Shown here: positions 1 through 8,776 of the stretch, piece after piece
Layout: each line of letters begins with the position of its first letter
Numbering within the stretch: position 1 is the first letter of the stretch
Assembly: GCF_004342285.1 (NCBI RefSeq)
Contig: NZ_SMCV01000015.1
Location: 45,599 to 109,598 of the forward strand
Length of the DNA: 64,000 nucleotides
Direction of reading: 5' to 3'
Source: Klebsiella sp. BIGb0138
Lineage (GTDB): Bacteria > Pseudomonadota > Gammaproteobacteria > Enterobacterales > Enterobacteriaceae
Notes under the pieces: generated by a model
What the model saw: only the letters and a program-made list of their open reading frames with translations
What the model was told of the DNA's origin: nothing
The model's database searches: none
Made by a program: the position numbers and the translations under genes

Positions 1-29
1 TTACCCCACGAATTCTGGCAGTGAATTAA
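1..29 (+). CDS. hofQ: HofQ secretin, C-terminal end only (partial)
   Basis: The reading frame from base 3 gives T-P-R-I-L-A-V-N and then TAA at 27-29. T-P-R-I matches the C-terminal end typical of PilQ/HofQ-type outer-membrane secretins, and in enterobacteria hofQ lies just upstream of aroK on the same strand. Only about nine codons are in the window, so the call rests on this short motif plus synteny. The family takes part in DNA uptake or type IV pilus-like secretion. Confidence 0.6.
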
Positions 30-422
30 GCCCTTTTTCTTGCTAAACACGTTTCAGGTGTTTGACGTGGGGACGGATTTAGCATACAAGGGGTACCGAT
101 TTGAGAGTCGGGTTCGGCATCAATCCTCCCTTTTTGTCCGGTGATTTATCCACAAGATCATTCAGGATGCGTCGAGGCGGTAAGCTGGTCTCCCCCCGGA
201 AACATAGATAACTATGCATCCGGAGGCGGATAAGTGCAGCCGACGGCGAGGTAGTTTGCATAATGACGAGTATATTCAGTTGCCAAACCTGCCTGAGTAT
301 TGAGATAATTTTTAGTCTGACTCTCGCTCTATTGCATATGAGGTTTCAGTTCATGTCCTGCTGCGCTGGGTGTTCGCAAAGCGGGTTTACCATTAACGAA
401 TAGTCTTAGTAGTACCGAAAAA
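30..422 (+). promoter_or_regulatory. hofQ-aroK intergenic region with a dyad hairpin
   Basis: This 393-base stretch carries no convincing gene; the short minus-strand ORF in it has no recognisable product. It should contain the aroK promoter, but I could not pick one with consensus spacing. The clearest structure is a dyad at 196-223: CCGGA, two unpaired bases, CATAG, loop ATAA, CTATG, two unpaired bases, TCCGG. It would form a hairpin in an aroK leader RNA if transcription starts upstream of it. Confidence 0.45.
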
Positions 423-944
423 ATGGCAGAGAAACGCAATATCTTTCTGGTTGGGCCTATGGGTGCCGGCAAAAGCACTATTGGGCGCCAGTTAGCCCAA
501 CAGCTCAATATGGAATTTTACGATTCTGATCAAGAGATTGAGAAACGCACTGGCGCAGATGTGGGCTGGGTTTTCGATGTCGAAGGTGAAGACGGCTTCC
601 GCGACCGTGAAGAAAAGATCATCAATGAGTTGACGGAAAAACAGGGAATTGTGCTGGCGACTGGCGGCGGCTCTGTAAAATCCCGTGAAACGCGTAACCG
701 TCTCTCCGCCCGCGGCGTGGTGGTCTACCTGGAAACAACGATCGAAAAGCAGCTTGCCCGTACGCAGCGTGATAAAAAGCGTCCTCTATTACAAGTTGAA
801 GCGCCGCCTCGCGAAGTCCTTGAAGCGTTGGCTGACGAACGCAACCCATTGTATGAAGAGATTGCTGACGTCACTATCCGTACCGACGATCAGAGCGCGA
901 AAGTGGTGGCAAACCAGATTATTCATATGCTGGAAAGCAATTGA
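423..944 (+). CDS. aroK: Shikimate kinase I
   Basis: It phosphorylates shikimate to shikimate 3-phosphate with ATP in the cytoplasmic chorismate pathway. The 173-residue length is that of AroK. A Walker A motif G-P-M-G-A-G-K-S-T lies at residues 11-19, the D-S-D substrate-binding region near 34-36, and the G-G-G shikimate-binding loop near 80-82. aroB, the second enzyme of the pathway, follows 56 bases downstream, and damX and dam come next as in the E. coli aroK-damX-dam superoperon. The start follows MAEKRNIF of the E. coli protein. Confidence 0.97.
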   Translation: MAEKRNIFLVGPMGAGKSTIGRQLAQQLNMEFYDSDQEIEKRTGADVGWVFDVEGEDGFRDREEKIINELTEKQGIVLATGGGSVKSRETRNRLSARGVVVYLETTIEKQLARTQRDKKRPLLQVEAPPREVLEALADERNPLYEEIADVTIRTDDQSAKVVANQIIHMLESN

Positions 945-1000
945 TTCTGGCTTAATAAAGAGCGTCAGAGTAATAAAGCAACTGAGGTGGACGTCGCGTT

Positions 1001-2095
1001 ATGGAGAGGCTTACTGTAACCCTCGGGGAACGTAGTTACCCGATTACCATCGCGGCTGGTTTGTTTAACGATCCAGCTTCCTTCCAGCCACTGAAATCAG
1101 GCGACCAGGTTATGCTGGTCACCAATGAGACGCTGGCGCCGCTTTATCTGGATAACGTCCGTTCCGTGCTGGAGCAGGCGGGAGTCAACGTAGACAGTGT
1201 CATTCTACCCGACGGCGAGCAGTATAAAAGCCTGACGGTGATGGATACCGTTTTTACCGCTCTGCTGCAAAAACCGCACGGCCGTGACACCACCCTGGTG
1301 GCGCTCGGCGGCGGCGTCGTCGGTGATTTAACCGGTTTTGCTGCAGCCAGCTATCAGCGTGGCGTACGGTTTATCCAGGTTCCAACTACCCTGTTGTCGC
1401 AGGTAGATTCCTCGGTTGGCGGCAAAACGGCCGTCAATCATCCCCTCGGTAAAAACATGATTGGTGCCTTCTGGCAGCCCGTGTCCGTGGTCGTCGATCT
1501 TAACTGTCTCAGGACGTTGCCGCCACGTGAACTCTCTTCCGGGCTGGCCGAAGTCATTAAATACGGCATTATCCTCGACGGTGAATTCTTCAACTGGCTG
1601 GAAAGCAACATCGATGCGCTGATGGCGCTGGATGAGAAGGCGATGGCGTACTGTATTCGTCGTTGTTGTGAGCTGAAAGCCGAAGTTGTTGCCGCCGACG
1701 AGCGTGAAACCGGGTTACGTGCTTTACTCAATCTTGGGCATACTTTTGGTCATGCGATTGAAGCTGAAATGGGCTACGGTAACTGGTTACATGGTGAAGC
1801 CGTCGCTGCCGGGATGGTGATGGCCGCACACACCTCCGAACGATTAGGGCAGTTCAGCGCTCAGGATACGCAGCGTATCATCACGCTGCTGCAGCGTGCG
1901 GGCTTGCCGGTACGTGGGCCGCAGGAAATGACGGCACAAGCGTATCTGCCCCACATGATGCGTGATAAAAAGGTACTGGCGGGCGAAATGCGACTGGTGC
2001 TACCGCTCGCAATAGGGAAAAGCGAAGTCCGCGGCGGAGTGTCGCATGATGTAGTTCTTGGCGCGATCGCTGATACTCAGCTAGCGCAACAATAA
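1001..2095 (+). CDS. aroB: 3-dehydroquinate synthase
   Basis: It converts DAHP to 3-dehydroquinate, the second step of the chorismate pathway, using NAD+ and a divalent metal. At 364 residues it is about the family length (362 in E. coli). The glycine-rich segment A-L-G-G-G-V-V-G-D and the metal-binding histidine region [11 protein letters not shown] are intact. The start at 1001 gives [20 protein letters not shown], aligned with E. coli AroB. It sits between aroK and damX and is probably co-transcribed. Confidence 0.97.
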   Translation: MERLTVTLGERSYPITIAAGLFNDPASFQPLKSGDQVMLVTNETLAPLYLDNVRSVLEQAGVNVDSVILPDGEQYKSLTVMDTVFTALLQKPHGRDTTLVALGGGVVGDLTGFAAASYQRGVRFIQVPTTLLSQVDSSVGGKTAVNHPLGKNMIGAFWQPVSVVVDLNCLRTLPPRELSSGLAEVIKYGIILDGEFFNWLESNIDALMALDEKAMAYCIRRCCELKAEVVAADERETGLRALLNLGHTFGHAIEAEMGYGNWLHGEAVAAGMVMAAHTSERLGQFSAQDTQRIITLLQRAGLPVRGPQEMTAQAYLPHMMRDKKVLAGEMRLVLPLAIGKSEVRGGVSHDVVLGAIADTQLAQQ

Positions 2096-2179
2096 GAAGG
2101 TCTAGCCGCGTTCGCGCGGCGTTATCATTTCAGGTGACATGCAATAGTCGTGAGCATAAGCCTTTTAGTGGGGTGTTAA

Positions 2180-3487
2180 ATGGATGAATTCAAACCAGAA
2201 GACGATCTGAAAGCCGATCGCAACGATCGTCGAACTGGTCGTTCCCGTCAGTCTTCCGAGCGTGATAGCGATCCGCAGATCAATTTTGATGATGTCGATC
2301 TTGAGGCGGACGACAGCCGTCCGACGCGCGCCAGCAAGGCACGCCGTGAGCGCGATGAAGAAGAGTATGAAGAGGACGTAGAGTCTGCAGAGGATGACGA
2401 GTCCGAAGAGCCACAGGTCGAGCGCCGTCCGCGTAAGCGTAAGAAAGCGCCCGCGAAGCCAGCCTCGCGCCAGTATATTATGATGGGGGTGGGGATTCTC
2501 GTGCTGCTGTTGCTGATCGTGGGCATCGGTTCCGCACTTAAGTCGCCATCCTCCTCCAGTGAACAAACCGCATCAGGCGAGAAGAGCATTAACCTCTCAG
2601 GCGATGGGTCTGATGGTAATGGTCAACCTGCCGCTCAGGACCAGACCGCGGCTAACAATCCGCAGCAGGACGTTTCGCTGCCGCCGATTGCCTCTAACCC
2701 GACTCAGGGTCAGACCGTGGCTGAGCCGGAAGGACAGCAGCGCGTTGAGGTGCAGGGCGATCTGAATAATGCGCTGACGCAACAGCAGGGCCAGATTGAC
2801 AGCGCGGTGGCGAACTCCACGTTGCCGACCGAGCCTGCGACCGTTGCCCCTGTCCGCAACGGTACCGCTCCGCGTCAGGCCACCGCTGAGCGCCAGACTG
2901 CCGCCGCTCCGCGTCCGGTAGAGCGTAAGCACACGGTCATTGAGCCGAAGCCGGTAGCGAAAGCGCCTGTTGAAGCGAAGCCGGTACAGCCGAAAGGTGT
3001 TGAAAGCACCGTCGCCGCCCCTGCGAAAGCGCCTGTCGCTCAGCCGAGCAAGCCTGTGGCAACCGCACAGACTAAACCTGCTGCACCTGCTGCACCTGCT
3101 GCACCTGCTGCTGCGACTGCACCTGCTGCTTCGGCGACGCCTGCGGCTACGGCGAGCGCAGCGACTGCGGCGCCAGCGGCTGTCGCTGGCGGTAAAACCA
3201 CCGGCGATGTGAGCTCGATGAAGTCTGCGCCGTCTGGCAACTATACCCTGCAGCTCAGCAGCTCCTCCAACTATAACAATCTGAATAGCTGGGCGAAGAA
3301 AGAGAAGCTGGATAAGTATGTTGTCTACGAGACCACCCGTAACGGTCAGCCATGGTATGTACTGGTCAGCGGCATTTACGCTTCGAAAGATGAAGCGAAA
3401 CGTGCTGTCGCCACTCTGCCAGCTGACGTGCAGGCGAAAAACCCGTGGGCAAAACCGCTGCATCAGGTCCAGGCTGACCTGAAATAA
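2180..3487 (+). CDS. damX: DamX, inner-membrane SPOR-domain cell-division protein
   Basis: This is a bitopic protein that goes to the division septum by binding denuded peptidoglycan through its SPOR domain. An acidic and basic cytoplasmic region covers residues 1-98, a single membrane helix about 99-120, a long Pro/Ala/Gln-rich periplasmic linker about 121-345, and the SPOR domain about 352-433. The 435 residues compare with 428 in E. coli. The difference fits the linker, where a 9-base unit coding Pro-Ala-Ala is repeated in tandem from 3077. The gene lies in the aroK-aroB-damX-dam cluster. Confidence 0.95.
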   Translation: MDEFKPEDDLKADRNDRRTGRSRQSSERDSDPQINFDDVDLEADDSRPTRASKARRERDEEEYEEDVESAEDDESEEPQVERRPRKRKKAPAKPASRQYIMMGVGILVLLLLIVGIGSALKSPSSSSEQTASGEKSINLSGDGSDGNGQPAAQDQTAANNPQQDVSLPPIASNPTQGQTVAEPEGQQRVEVQGDLNNALTQQQGQIDSAVANSTLPTEPATVAPVRNGTAPRQATAERQTAAAPRPVERKHTVIEPKPVAKAPVEAKPVQPKGVESTVAAPAKAPVAQPSKPVATAQTKPAAPAAPAAPAAATAPAASATPAATASAATAAPAAVAGGKTTGDVSSMKSAPSGNYTLQLSSSSNYNNLNSWAKKEKLDKYVVYETTRNGQPWYVLVSGIYASKDEAKRAVATLPADVQAKNPWAKPLHQVQADLK

Positions 3488-3563
3488 GCGCGGTGTAGTC
3501 TTAAGCGCAGGGTGCTGTCGGAGCTTTCTCCACAGCCGGAGAATGTGTAATTAGTTAGGCAGC

Positions 3564-4388
3564 ATGAAAAAGAATCGCGCTTTTCTGAAATGGGCAGGGG
3601 GGAAATACCCCCTGCTTGACGATATAAAAAAACACTTGCCGCAGGGCGATTGTCTGATTGAGCCCTTTGTGGGCGCAGGGTCGGTATTTCTCAATACCGA
3701 CTTTTCTCGTTATATTCTGGCGGACATTAACAGCGATCTGATCGGTCTTTACAACATCGTCAAATCGCGGACGGATGAGTATGTTAGCGCGGCGCGTGAA
3801 ATGTTTACGCCCGAGAACAACGCGGCAGAGCAATACTACCAGTTCCGTGCTGAATTCAACCAAAGCCAGGATCCGCTGCGTCGTGCGGTGCTATTCCTGT
3901 ACCTGAATCGTCATGGCTACAATGGCCTGTGTCGCTACAATCTGCGCGGTGAGTTTAACGTACCGTTCGGCCGTTATAAGAAGCCCTACTTCCCCGAAGC
4001 CGAGCTGTATCATTTTGCCCAGAAGGCGCAGAATGCGTACTTCTACTGCGAGTCGTATGCCGACAGCATGGCGCGAGCAGATGGTTCGTCGGTGGTCTAT
4101 TGCGACCCGCCGTATGCGCCGCTGTCGTCCACTGCCAATTTTACGGCTTATCATACGAACAGCTTTAACTCCGAGCAGCAGGCCCATCTGGCGCAGCTGG
4201 CGGAAGGCCTGCTCGAACAGCGGGTTCCGGTTCTGATTTCCAACCACGATACGGCGCTCACGCGCGAATGGTATCGTCAGGCGAAACTGCACGTCGTCAA
4301 AGTGCGACGCAGTATCAGCAGCAACGGTGGTACCCGAAAGAAGGTGGACGAGCTTCTGGCTCTTTACCGTCCGCCCAAGACTAAATAA
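3564..4388 (+). CDS. dam: DNA adenine methylase (GATC-specific)
   Basis: It methylates N6 of adenine in GATC using S-adenosylmethionine and so directs mismatch repair, replication timing and gene expression. The 274-residue protein has the alpha-class layout: the SAM-binding start F-L-K-W-A-G-G-K at 7-14, the F-V-G-A-G-S motif near 35-40, and catalytic D-P-P-Y at 181-184. It follows damX by 76 bases and precedes rpe by 15 bases, which supports one transcription unit. Confidence 0.97.
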   Translation: MKKNRAFLKWAGGKYPLLDDIKKHLPQGDCLIEPFVGAGSVFLNTDFSRYILADINSDLIGLYNIVKSRTDEYVSAAREMFTPENNAAEQYYQFRAEFNQSQDPLRRAVLFLYLNRHGYNGLCRYNLRGEFNVPFGRYKKPYFPEAELYHFAQKAQNAYFYCESYADSMARADGSSVVYCDPPYAPLSSTANFTAYHTNSFNSEQQAHLAQLAEGLLEQRVPVLISNHDTALTREWYRQAKLHVVKVRRSISSNGGTRKKVDELLALYRPPKTK

Positions 4389-4403
4389 TTCAAGGAGATG
4401 CGG

Positions 4404-5081
4404 ATGAAGCAGTATTTGATTGCCCCTTCGATTCTGTCGGCTGATTTTGCCCGTCTGGGTGAAGATACCGCCAAAGCGTTGGCAGCGGGTGCCGATGTCG
4501 TGCACTTTGACGTCATGGACAACCACTACGTGCCGAATCTGACCATCGGCCCTATGGTGCTCAAAGCGCTACGCGACTATGGCATCACCGCCCCTATCGA
4601 TGTGCATCTGATGGTGAAGCCGGTCGATCGCATCATCCCTGATTTCGCCGCGGCGGGCGCCAGCATCATTACCTTCCATCCGGAAGCTTCCGAACATGTC
4701 GACCGCAGCCTGCAGCTAATCAAAGAGCAGGGCTGTAAAGCAGGTCTGGTGTTTAATCCCGCCACGCCGCTGAGCTACCTTGATTACGTGATGGATAAGC
4801 TGGATGTCATTCTGCTGATGTCCGTAAACCCCGGTTTTGGCGGCCAGTCTTTCATTCCGCAGACCCTGGATAAACTCCGCGAAGTCCGTCAGCGCATCGA
4901 TGCGTCGGGTTACGATATTCGCCTGGAGGTCGACGGCGGCGTGAAGGCCAGCAACATTGCCGATATTGCGGCGGCGGGCGCGGATATGTTTGTCGCCGGT
5001 TCGGCGATTTTCGGCCAGCCGGACTATAAACAGGTTATCGATCTTATGCGCAGTGAATTAGCAAAGGTTAGTCATGGATAA
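4404..5081 (+). CDS. rpe: Ribulose-phosphate 3-epimerase
   Basis: It interconverts ribulose 5-phosphate and xylulose 5-phosphate in the pentose phosphate pathway. It is a 225-residue TIM barrel with metal-site histidines and aspartates in [11 protein letters not shown] and E-V-D-G-G-V. I chose ATG 4404 over the in-frame ATG at 4398 because AAGGAG at 4392-4397 runs directly into the earlier codon but sits six bases before 4404, and [15 protein letters not shown] then matches E. coli from its first residue. The stop overlaps the gph start. Confidence 0.95.
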   Translation: MKQYLIAPSILSADFARLGEDTAKALAAGADVVHFDVMDNHYVPNLTIGPMVLKALRDYGITAPIDVHLMVKPVDRIIPDFAAAGASIITFHPEASEHVDRSLQLIKEQGCKAGLVFNPATPLSYLDYVMDKLDVILLMSVNPGFGGQSFIPQTLDKLREVRQRIDASGYDIRLEVDGGVKASNIADIAAAGADMFVAGSAIFGQPDYKQVIDLMRSELAKVSHG

Positions 5082-5835
5082 ATTACTCTCTGTTCGCGGC
5101 GTCGCCTTTGACCTTGACGGCACCCTGGTAGACAGCGCGCCGGGTTTGACCGCCGCGGTCGATAGCGCCCTCTATGCGCTGGAGCTGCCGGTGGCGGGTG
5201 AGGCGCGTGTTGTCACCTGGATCGGCAACGGTGCGGATGTTCTGATGGCGCGCGCGCTGGACTGGGCGCGTCAGGAACGCGCAACGCAGCGCGCTGCGAT
5301 GGGCAAACCTTCTGTCGATCATGATGATATCCCGCAGGCAGAGCAGCTCACGCTGCTGCGTAAACTGTTTGACCGGTTCTATGCCGAGGCCGCGGAGGAG
5401 GGAAGCTTCCTGTTCCCGGCGGTGGCCGATACGCTCGGCGCCCTGCATGCGAAAGGTCTGCCGCTGGCGCTGGTGACCAACAAACCGACGCCGTTCGTCG
5501 CGCCGATGCTGGAAGCGTTGGATATCGCTAAATATTTTAGCGTCGTGATCGGCGGCGATGATGTGCAGAACAAAAAGCCGCATCCGGAGCCGCTGCTGCT
5601 GGTGGCGCAGAAACTGGGGCTGGCGCCCGATGAGCTGCTGTTCGTCGGCGATTCACGCAATGATATTCAGGCGGCCAAAGCGGCGGGCTGCTGCTCAATC
5701 GGCCTGACCTACGGTTATAACTACGGTGAGTCGATTGCGCTCAGCGAACCGGACTATATCTTCGACCAATTTAATGAACTTTTGCCCGCTCTCGGGCTAC
5801 CGTACAGTGAAAATCAGGAATTGAAAAATGACTAA
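5074..5835 (+). CDS. gph: Phosphoglycolate phosphatase
   Basis: This HAD-superfamily phosphatase removes 2-phosphoglycolate, notably that formed during repair of oxidative DNA ends. The nucleophile motif [10 protein letters not shown] is at residues 12-21, the T-N-K motif is in the middle, and the C-terminal G-D-S-R-N-D motif binds magnesium. At 253 residues it is the family length. It overlaps the end of rpe by 8 bases and its stop overlaps the trpS start, which suggests translational coupling. Confidence 0.96.
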   Translation: MDKLLSVRGVAFDLDGTLVDSAPGLTAAVDSALYALELPVAGEARVVTWIGNGADVLMARALDWARQERATQRAAMGKPSVDHDDIPQAEQLTLLRKLFDRFYAEAAEEGSFLFPAVADTLGALHAKGLPLALVTNKPTPFVAPMLEALDIAKYFSVVIGGDDVQNKKPHPEPLLLVAQKLGLAPDELLFVGDSRNDIQAAKAAGCCSIGLTYGYNYGESIALSEPDYIFDQFNELLPALGLPYSENQELKND

Positions 5836-6832
5836 GCCCATCGTTTTTAGTGGCGCACAGCCCTCAGGTGAATTGACCATTGGCAACTATATGGGTGCGC
5901 TGCGTCAATGGGTAAACATGCAGGATGACTATCACTGTATTTACTGCATCGTTGACCAGCATGCGATTACCGTCCGCCAGGACCCGCAGCAGCTGCGTAA
6001 AGCGACGCTGGATACGCTCGCGCTGTATCTGGCCTGCGGTATCGACCCGCAAAAAAGCACGATTTTTGTGCAGTCACACGTGCCGGAGCACGCGCAGCTA
6101 GGGTGGGCGTTGAACTGCTATACCTATTTCGGCGAACTGAGCCGCATGACGCAGTTTAAAGACAAGTCCGCGCGCTATGCCGAAAACATCAATGCCGGCC
6201 TGTTCGACTACCCGGTGCTGATGGCGGCGGACATTCTGCTGTATCAGACTCACCAGGTTCCGGTTGGCGAAGATCAGAAACAGCACCTGGAGCTGAGCCG
6301 CGATATCGCGCAGCGCTTCAATGCCATCTACGGCGACGTATTTAAAGTTCCTGAGCCGTTTATTCCTAAATCCGGCGCCCGCGTGATGTCCCTGCTTGAG
6401 CCGACGAAAAAGATGTCCAAGTCGGACGACAACCGCAATAACGTGATTGGCCTGCTGGAAGATCCGAAATCGGTGGTGAAAAAGATTAAGCGTGCCGTGA
6501 CCGACTCCGACGAGCCGCCGGTTGTGCGCTACGACCAGCAGAATAAGGCCGGCGTCTCCAACCTGCTGGATATTCTTTCCGGCGTTACCGGCCAGAGCAT
6601 TGCGGAGCTGGAGCAGCATTTTGCAGGTAAAATGTATGGCCACCTGAAAGGCGAAGTTGCCGATGCGGTCTCCGGTATGCTGCTGGAGCTGCAGGAGCGT
6701 TATAACCGCTTCCGTAACGACGAAGCGTTCCTTAACCAGGTGATGAGAGACGGCGCCGAAAAAGCCAGCGCCCGTGCCTCTCAAACGCTGAAAGCGGTAT
6801 ACGAAGCGATCGGCTTTGTCGCGAAACCGTAA
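5828..6832 (+). CDS. trpS: Tryptophan--tRNA ligase
   Basis: It charges tRNA-Trp with tryptophan. It is a class I synthetase of 334 residues with the HIGH-like sequence S-G-E-L-T-I-G-N-Y near residues 12-20 and the K-M-S-K-S loop near 195-199. It is the last gene of the aroK-to-trpS run, overlaps gph by 8 bases, and is followed by a terminator hairpin. Confidence 0.97.
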   Translation: MTKPIVFSGAQPSGELTIGNYMGALRQWVNMQDDYHCIYCIVDQHAITVRQDPQQLRKATLDTLALYLACGIDPQKSTIFVQSHVPEHAQLGWALNCYTYFGELSRMTQFKDKSARYAENINAGLFDYPVLMAADILLYQTHQVPVGEDQKQHLELSRDIAQRFNAIYGDVFKVPEPFIPKSGARVMSLLEPTKKMSKSDDNRNNVIGLLEDPKSVVKKIKRAVTDSDEPPVVRYDQQNKAGVSNLLDILSGVTGQSIAELEQHFAGKMYGHLKGEVADAVSGMLLELQERYNRFRNDEAFLNQVMRDGAEKASARASQTLKAVYEAIGFVAKP

Positions 6833-6855
6833 GCGAAAGGCGTACCGGTAACAAC

Positions 6856-6882
6856 AAGGGCGGGGTGAATCCCGCCCTTTTG
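6856..6882 (+). terminator. trpS terminator, between convergent trpS and cysG
   Basis: The stem AAGGGCGGG (6856-6864) pairs with CCCGCCCTT (6871-6879) around a six-base loop and is followed by T residues. It lies 24 bases after trpS and ahead of the cysG stop on the other strand, so it may also serve the nir operon weakly. Confidence 0.85.
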
Positions 6883-6920
6883 CTATCTGGCGTTTGCCGG
6901 CCTGTATGCGGACAACGCCG

Positions 6921-8294
6921 TCAGTGATGTGAGAACCAGTTGAGCTTATCGCGTAGGCTGACCACCCGGCCGACGATAATCAGCGCCGGGCTGGCCATCT
7001 GTTGCGCCAGAATATCCAGCCGATCGAGCGTACCGACCACCACTTTTTGACTGACCGCCGTGCCGTTTTCCACAATGGCTGCCGGCATATCTGCCGCCAT
7101 GCCGTGAGCGATGAGCTGCTCTCTGATCGCCGGCGCCTGATTGAGCCCCATATAAAACACCAGGGTCTGCTTTTCTACCGCCAGGTTGGCCCAATCCAGC
7201 TCGCCGCCGGTTTTCAGGTGTCCGGTGACCAGGCGCACGCCCTGGGCGAAATCGCGATGGGTGAGCGGAATACCGGAATAGGCCGAACAGCCGGAAGCGG
7301 CGGTAATCCCCGGCACCACCGAGAAGGGGATGCCGGCGTTGCACAGGGTTTCCAGCTCTTCGCCGCCGCGCCCGAAGATAAAGGGGTCGCCGCCTTTCAG
7401 GCGCACCACGCGACGTCCGTTCTGAGCTTCACGCAGCAGAATCTGGTTGATCTCTTCCTGCGGCACGCAGTGGTAGCCGGCGCGTTTACCGACGAAAACC
7501 CGATCGGCGTCGCGACGCACCAGATTCATAATATCGTCGGAAACCAGGCGGTCATACACCACGACGTCCGCCTGCTGAATCTGCTGCAGCCCTTTGAGGG
7601 TCAACAGCCCGGCGTCGCCGGGGCCGGCGCCAACCAGCACCACTTCGCCGCGATGATCCAGCGGTTCTGTCAGCAGCTGTTCGGTGGTATCGGCAACGGC
7701 CTGGCGGTCTTCGTTGGCCAGCGACTGCGCCAGGCGGTCGTTGACGAACAACTTCTCCCAGAAACGTCGACGTTCGCCAACCGTCGCAAACTGTTGTTTC
7801 ACCCGCGAACGCAGCTGGCCGGCATAGTGCGCGAGCTGGCCTAAATGGAGCGGCAGAATGGATTCCAGCTTCTCCCGCAGCAGTCGTGCCAGCACCGGCG
7901 AGGTGCCGCCGGATGATACGGCCACCATCAGCGGCGAGCGATCGATAATGGACGGCATAATAAAGCTGGCCTGCTGCGGCGCATCCACCACGTTGCAGAA
8001 TATCCGTCGCGCCTCTGCGGCGTCGCTGACCTGCTGGTTTACCTCTTCATCATCGGTGGCGGCGATAGCCAGCCAGCAGGCGTCGAGGAGCGCGGGGTTA
8101 AACCGGCCTTTTGCCAGCGTCAGCATCTGCGAATCCGCCCACACCTGGAACTGCGGCGAGAAGTCCAGCGCATTGACCGTTAATCTGGCCCCGGCATCCA
8201 GCAGCAGACGCGCTTTGCGTTCGGCAACGTCACCGCCGCCGACCAGTAAGCAGTCGCGGTTGCGCAATTGGCAGAAAATAGGTAAGTGATCCAC
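6921..8294 (-). CDS. cysG: Siroheme synthase (trifunctional)
   Basis: It makes siroheme from uroporphyrinogen III through methylation, NAD-dependent dehydrogenation and iron chelation. The N-terminal dehydrogenase/chelatase domain begins with the Rossmann motif G-G-G-D-V-A-E-R-K near residue 18. The C-terminal SAM methyltransferase starts near residue 215 with V-G-A-G-P-G-D and carries V-R-L-K-G-G-D-P. The 457 residues and the GTG start at 8294 (reverse strand) match E. coli. The product is the prosthetic group of NirB, encoded upstream in the same operon. nirC is absent between nirD and cysG. Confidence 0.96.
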   Translation of the reverse strand: MDHLPIFCQLRNRDCLLVGGGDVAERKARLLLDAGARLTVNALDFSPQFQVWADSQMLTLAKGRFNPALLDACWLAIAATDDEEVNQQVSDAAEARRIFCNVVDAPQQASFIMPSIIDRSPLMVAVSSGGTSPVLARLLREKLESILPLHLGQLAHYAGQLRSRVKQQFATVGERRRFWEKLFVNDRLAQSLANEDRQAVADTTEQLLTEPLDHRGEVVLVGAGPGDAGLLTLKGLQQIQQADVVVYDRLVSDDIMNLVRRDADRVFVGKRAGYHCVPQEEINQILLREAQNGRRVVRLKGGDPFIFGRGGEELETLCNAGIPFSVVPGITAASGCSAYSGIPLTHRDFAQGVRLVTGHLKTGGELDWANLAVEKQTLVFYMGLNQAPAIREQLIAHGMAADMPAAIVENGTAVSQKVVVGTLDRLDILAQQMASPALIIVGRVVSLRDKLNWFSHH

Positions 8295-8414
8295 GGAACG
8301 TCCTCGCAGTAAAGCAGTGGGAGAGGGTAAGCGGTCGTAGCATAACAGCAGAGGGTTGGCACAATATATGAATTTTCGGCTGCCTACCGCTTAGTTGGCA
8401 TAAGAAGAGAATAT

Positions 8415-8441
8415 GGTTCCCGCCGTGGCGCGGCGGGAACC
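8415..8441 (-). promoter_or_regulatory. Strong hairpin in the nirD-cysG spacer
   Basis: A perfect 11-base stem, GGTTCCCGCCG (8415-8425) with CGGCGGGAACC (8431-8441), encloses a five-base loop nine bases after the nirD stop on the transcribed (minus) strand. Downstream on the transcript comes an A/T-rich but not poly-U stretch. It could be a weak terminator, an attenuator or a 3'-end stabilising structure between nirBD and cysG. Confidence 0.7.
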
Positions 8442-8449
8442 TCAGGGCA

Positions 8450-8776
8450 TCATGCCTTCAGCTGAACGGTGCCGTCTTTCACGCGAGCCTCGAAATGGGC
8501 AACGGAGTGGCTTTCATCTTCCATGCACCGGCCGTCACGCAGGCGAAAGCGCTGCTTTTTCAGCGGGCTGGCGACCCACAGGTCACCGTCGTGTTCGGCA
8601 ATGATGCCGCGTGACAGTACGCTGGCGTTGAAGAAGGGGTCAATATTGTCGATCGCAAAGACCCGATCGTCATGGTAAGGCCGGAACAGGGCGACCTGTT
8701 GCTGACCAAGCAGCGCGCAGACGCCGGTTGCCGGCAGGATATCGTCAATCTTGCAGATGTTTATCCACTGGCTCAT
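8450..8776 (-). CDS. nirD: Nitrite reductase small subunit
   Basis: It is the Rieske-like small subunit of cytoplasmic NADH-dependent nitrite reductase, which converts nitrite to ammonium with NirB. From ATG 8776 it is 108 residues, M-S-Q-W-I-N-I-C-K-I-D-D onward, matching E. coli NirD throughout; the longer upstream extension of the frame is ignored. It lacks the Cys/His cluster ligands of true Rieske proteins, as is normal for NirD. Its ATG overlaps the nirB stop (8773-8775), so the two are probably translationally coupled. Confidence 0.95.
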   Translation of the reverse strand: MSQWINICKIDDILPATGVCALLGQQQVALFRPYHDDRVFAIDNIDPFFNASVLSRGIIAEHDGDLWVASPLKKQRFRLRDGRCMEDESHSVAHFEARVKDGTVQLKA

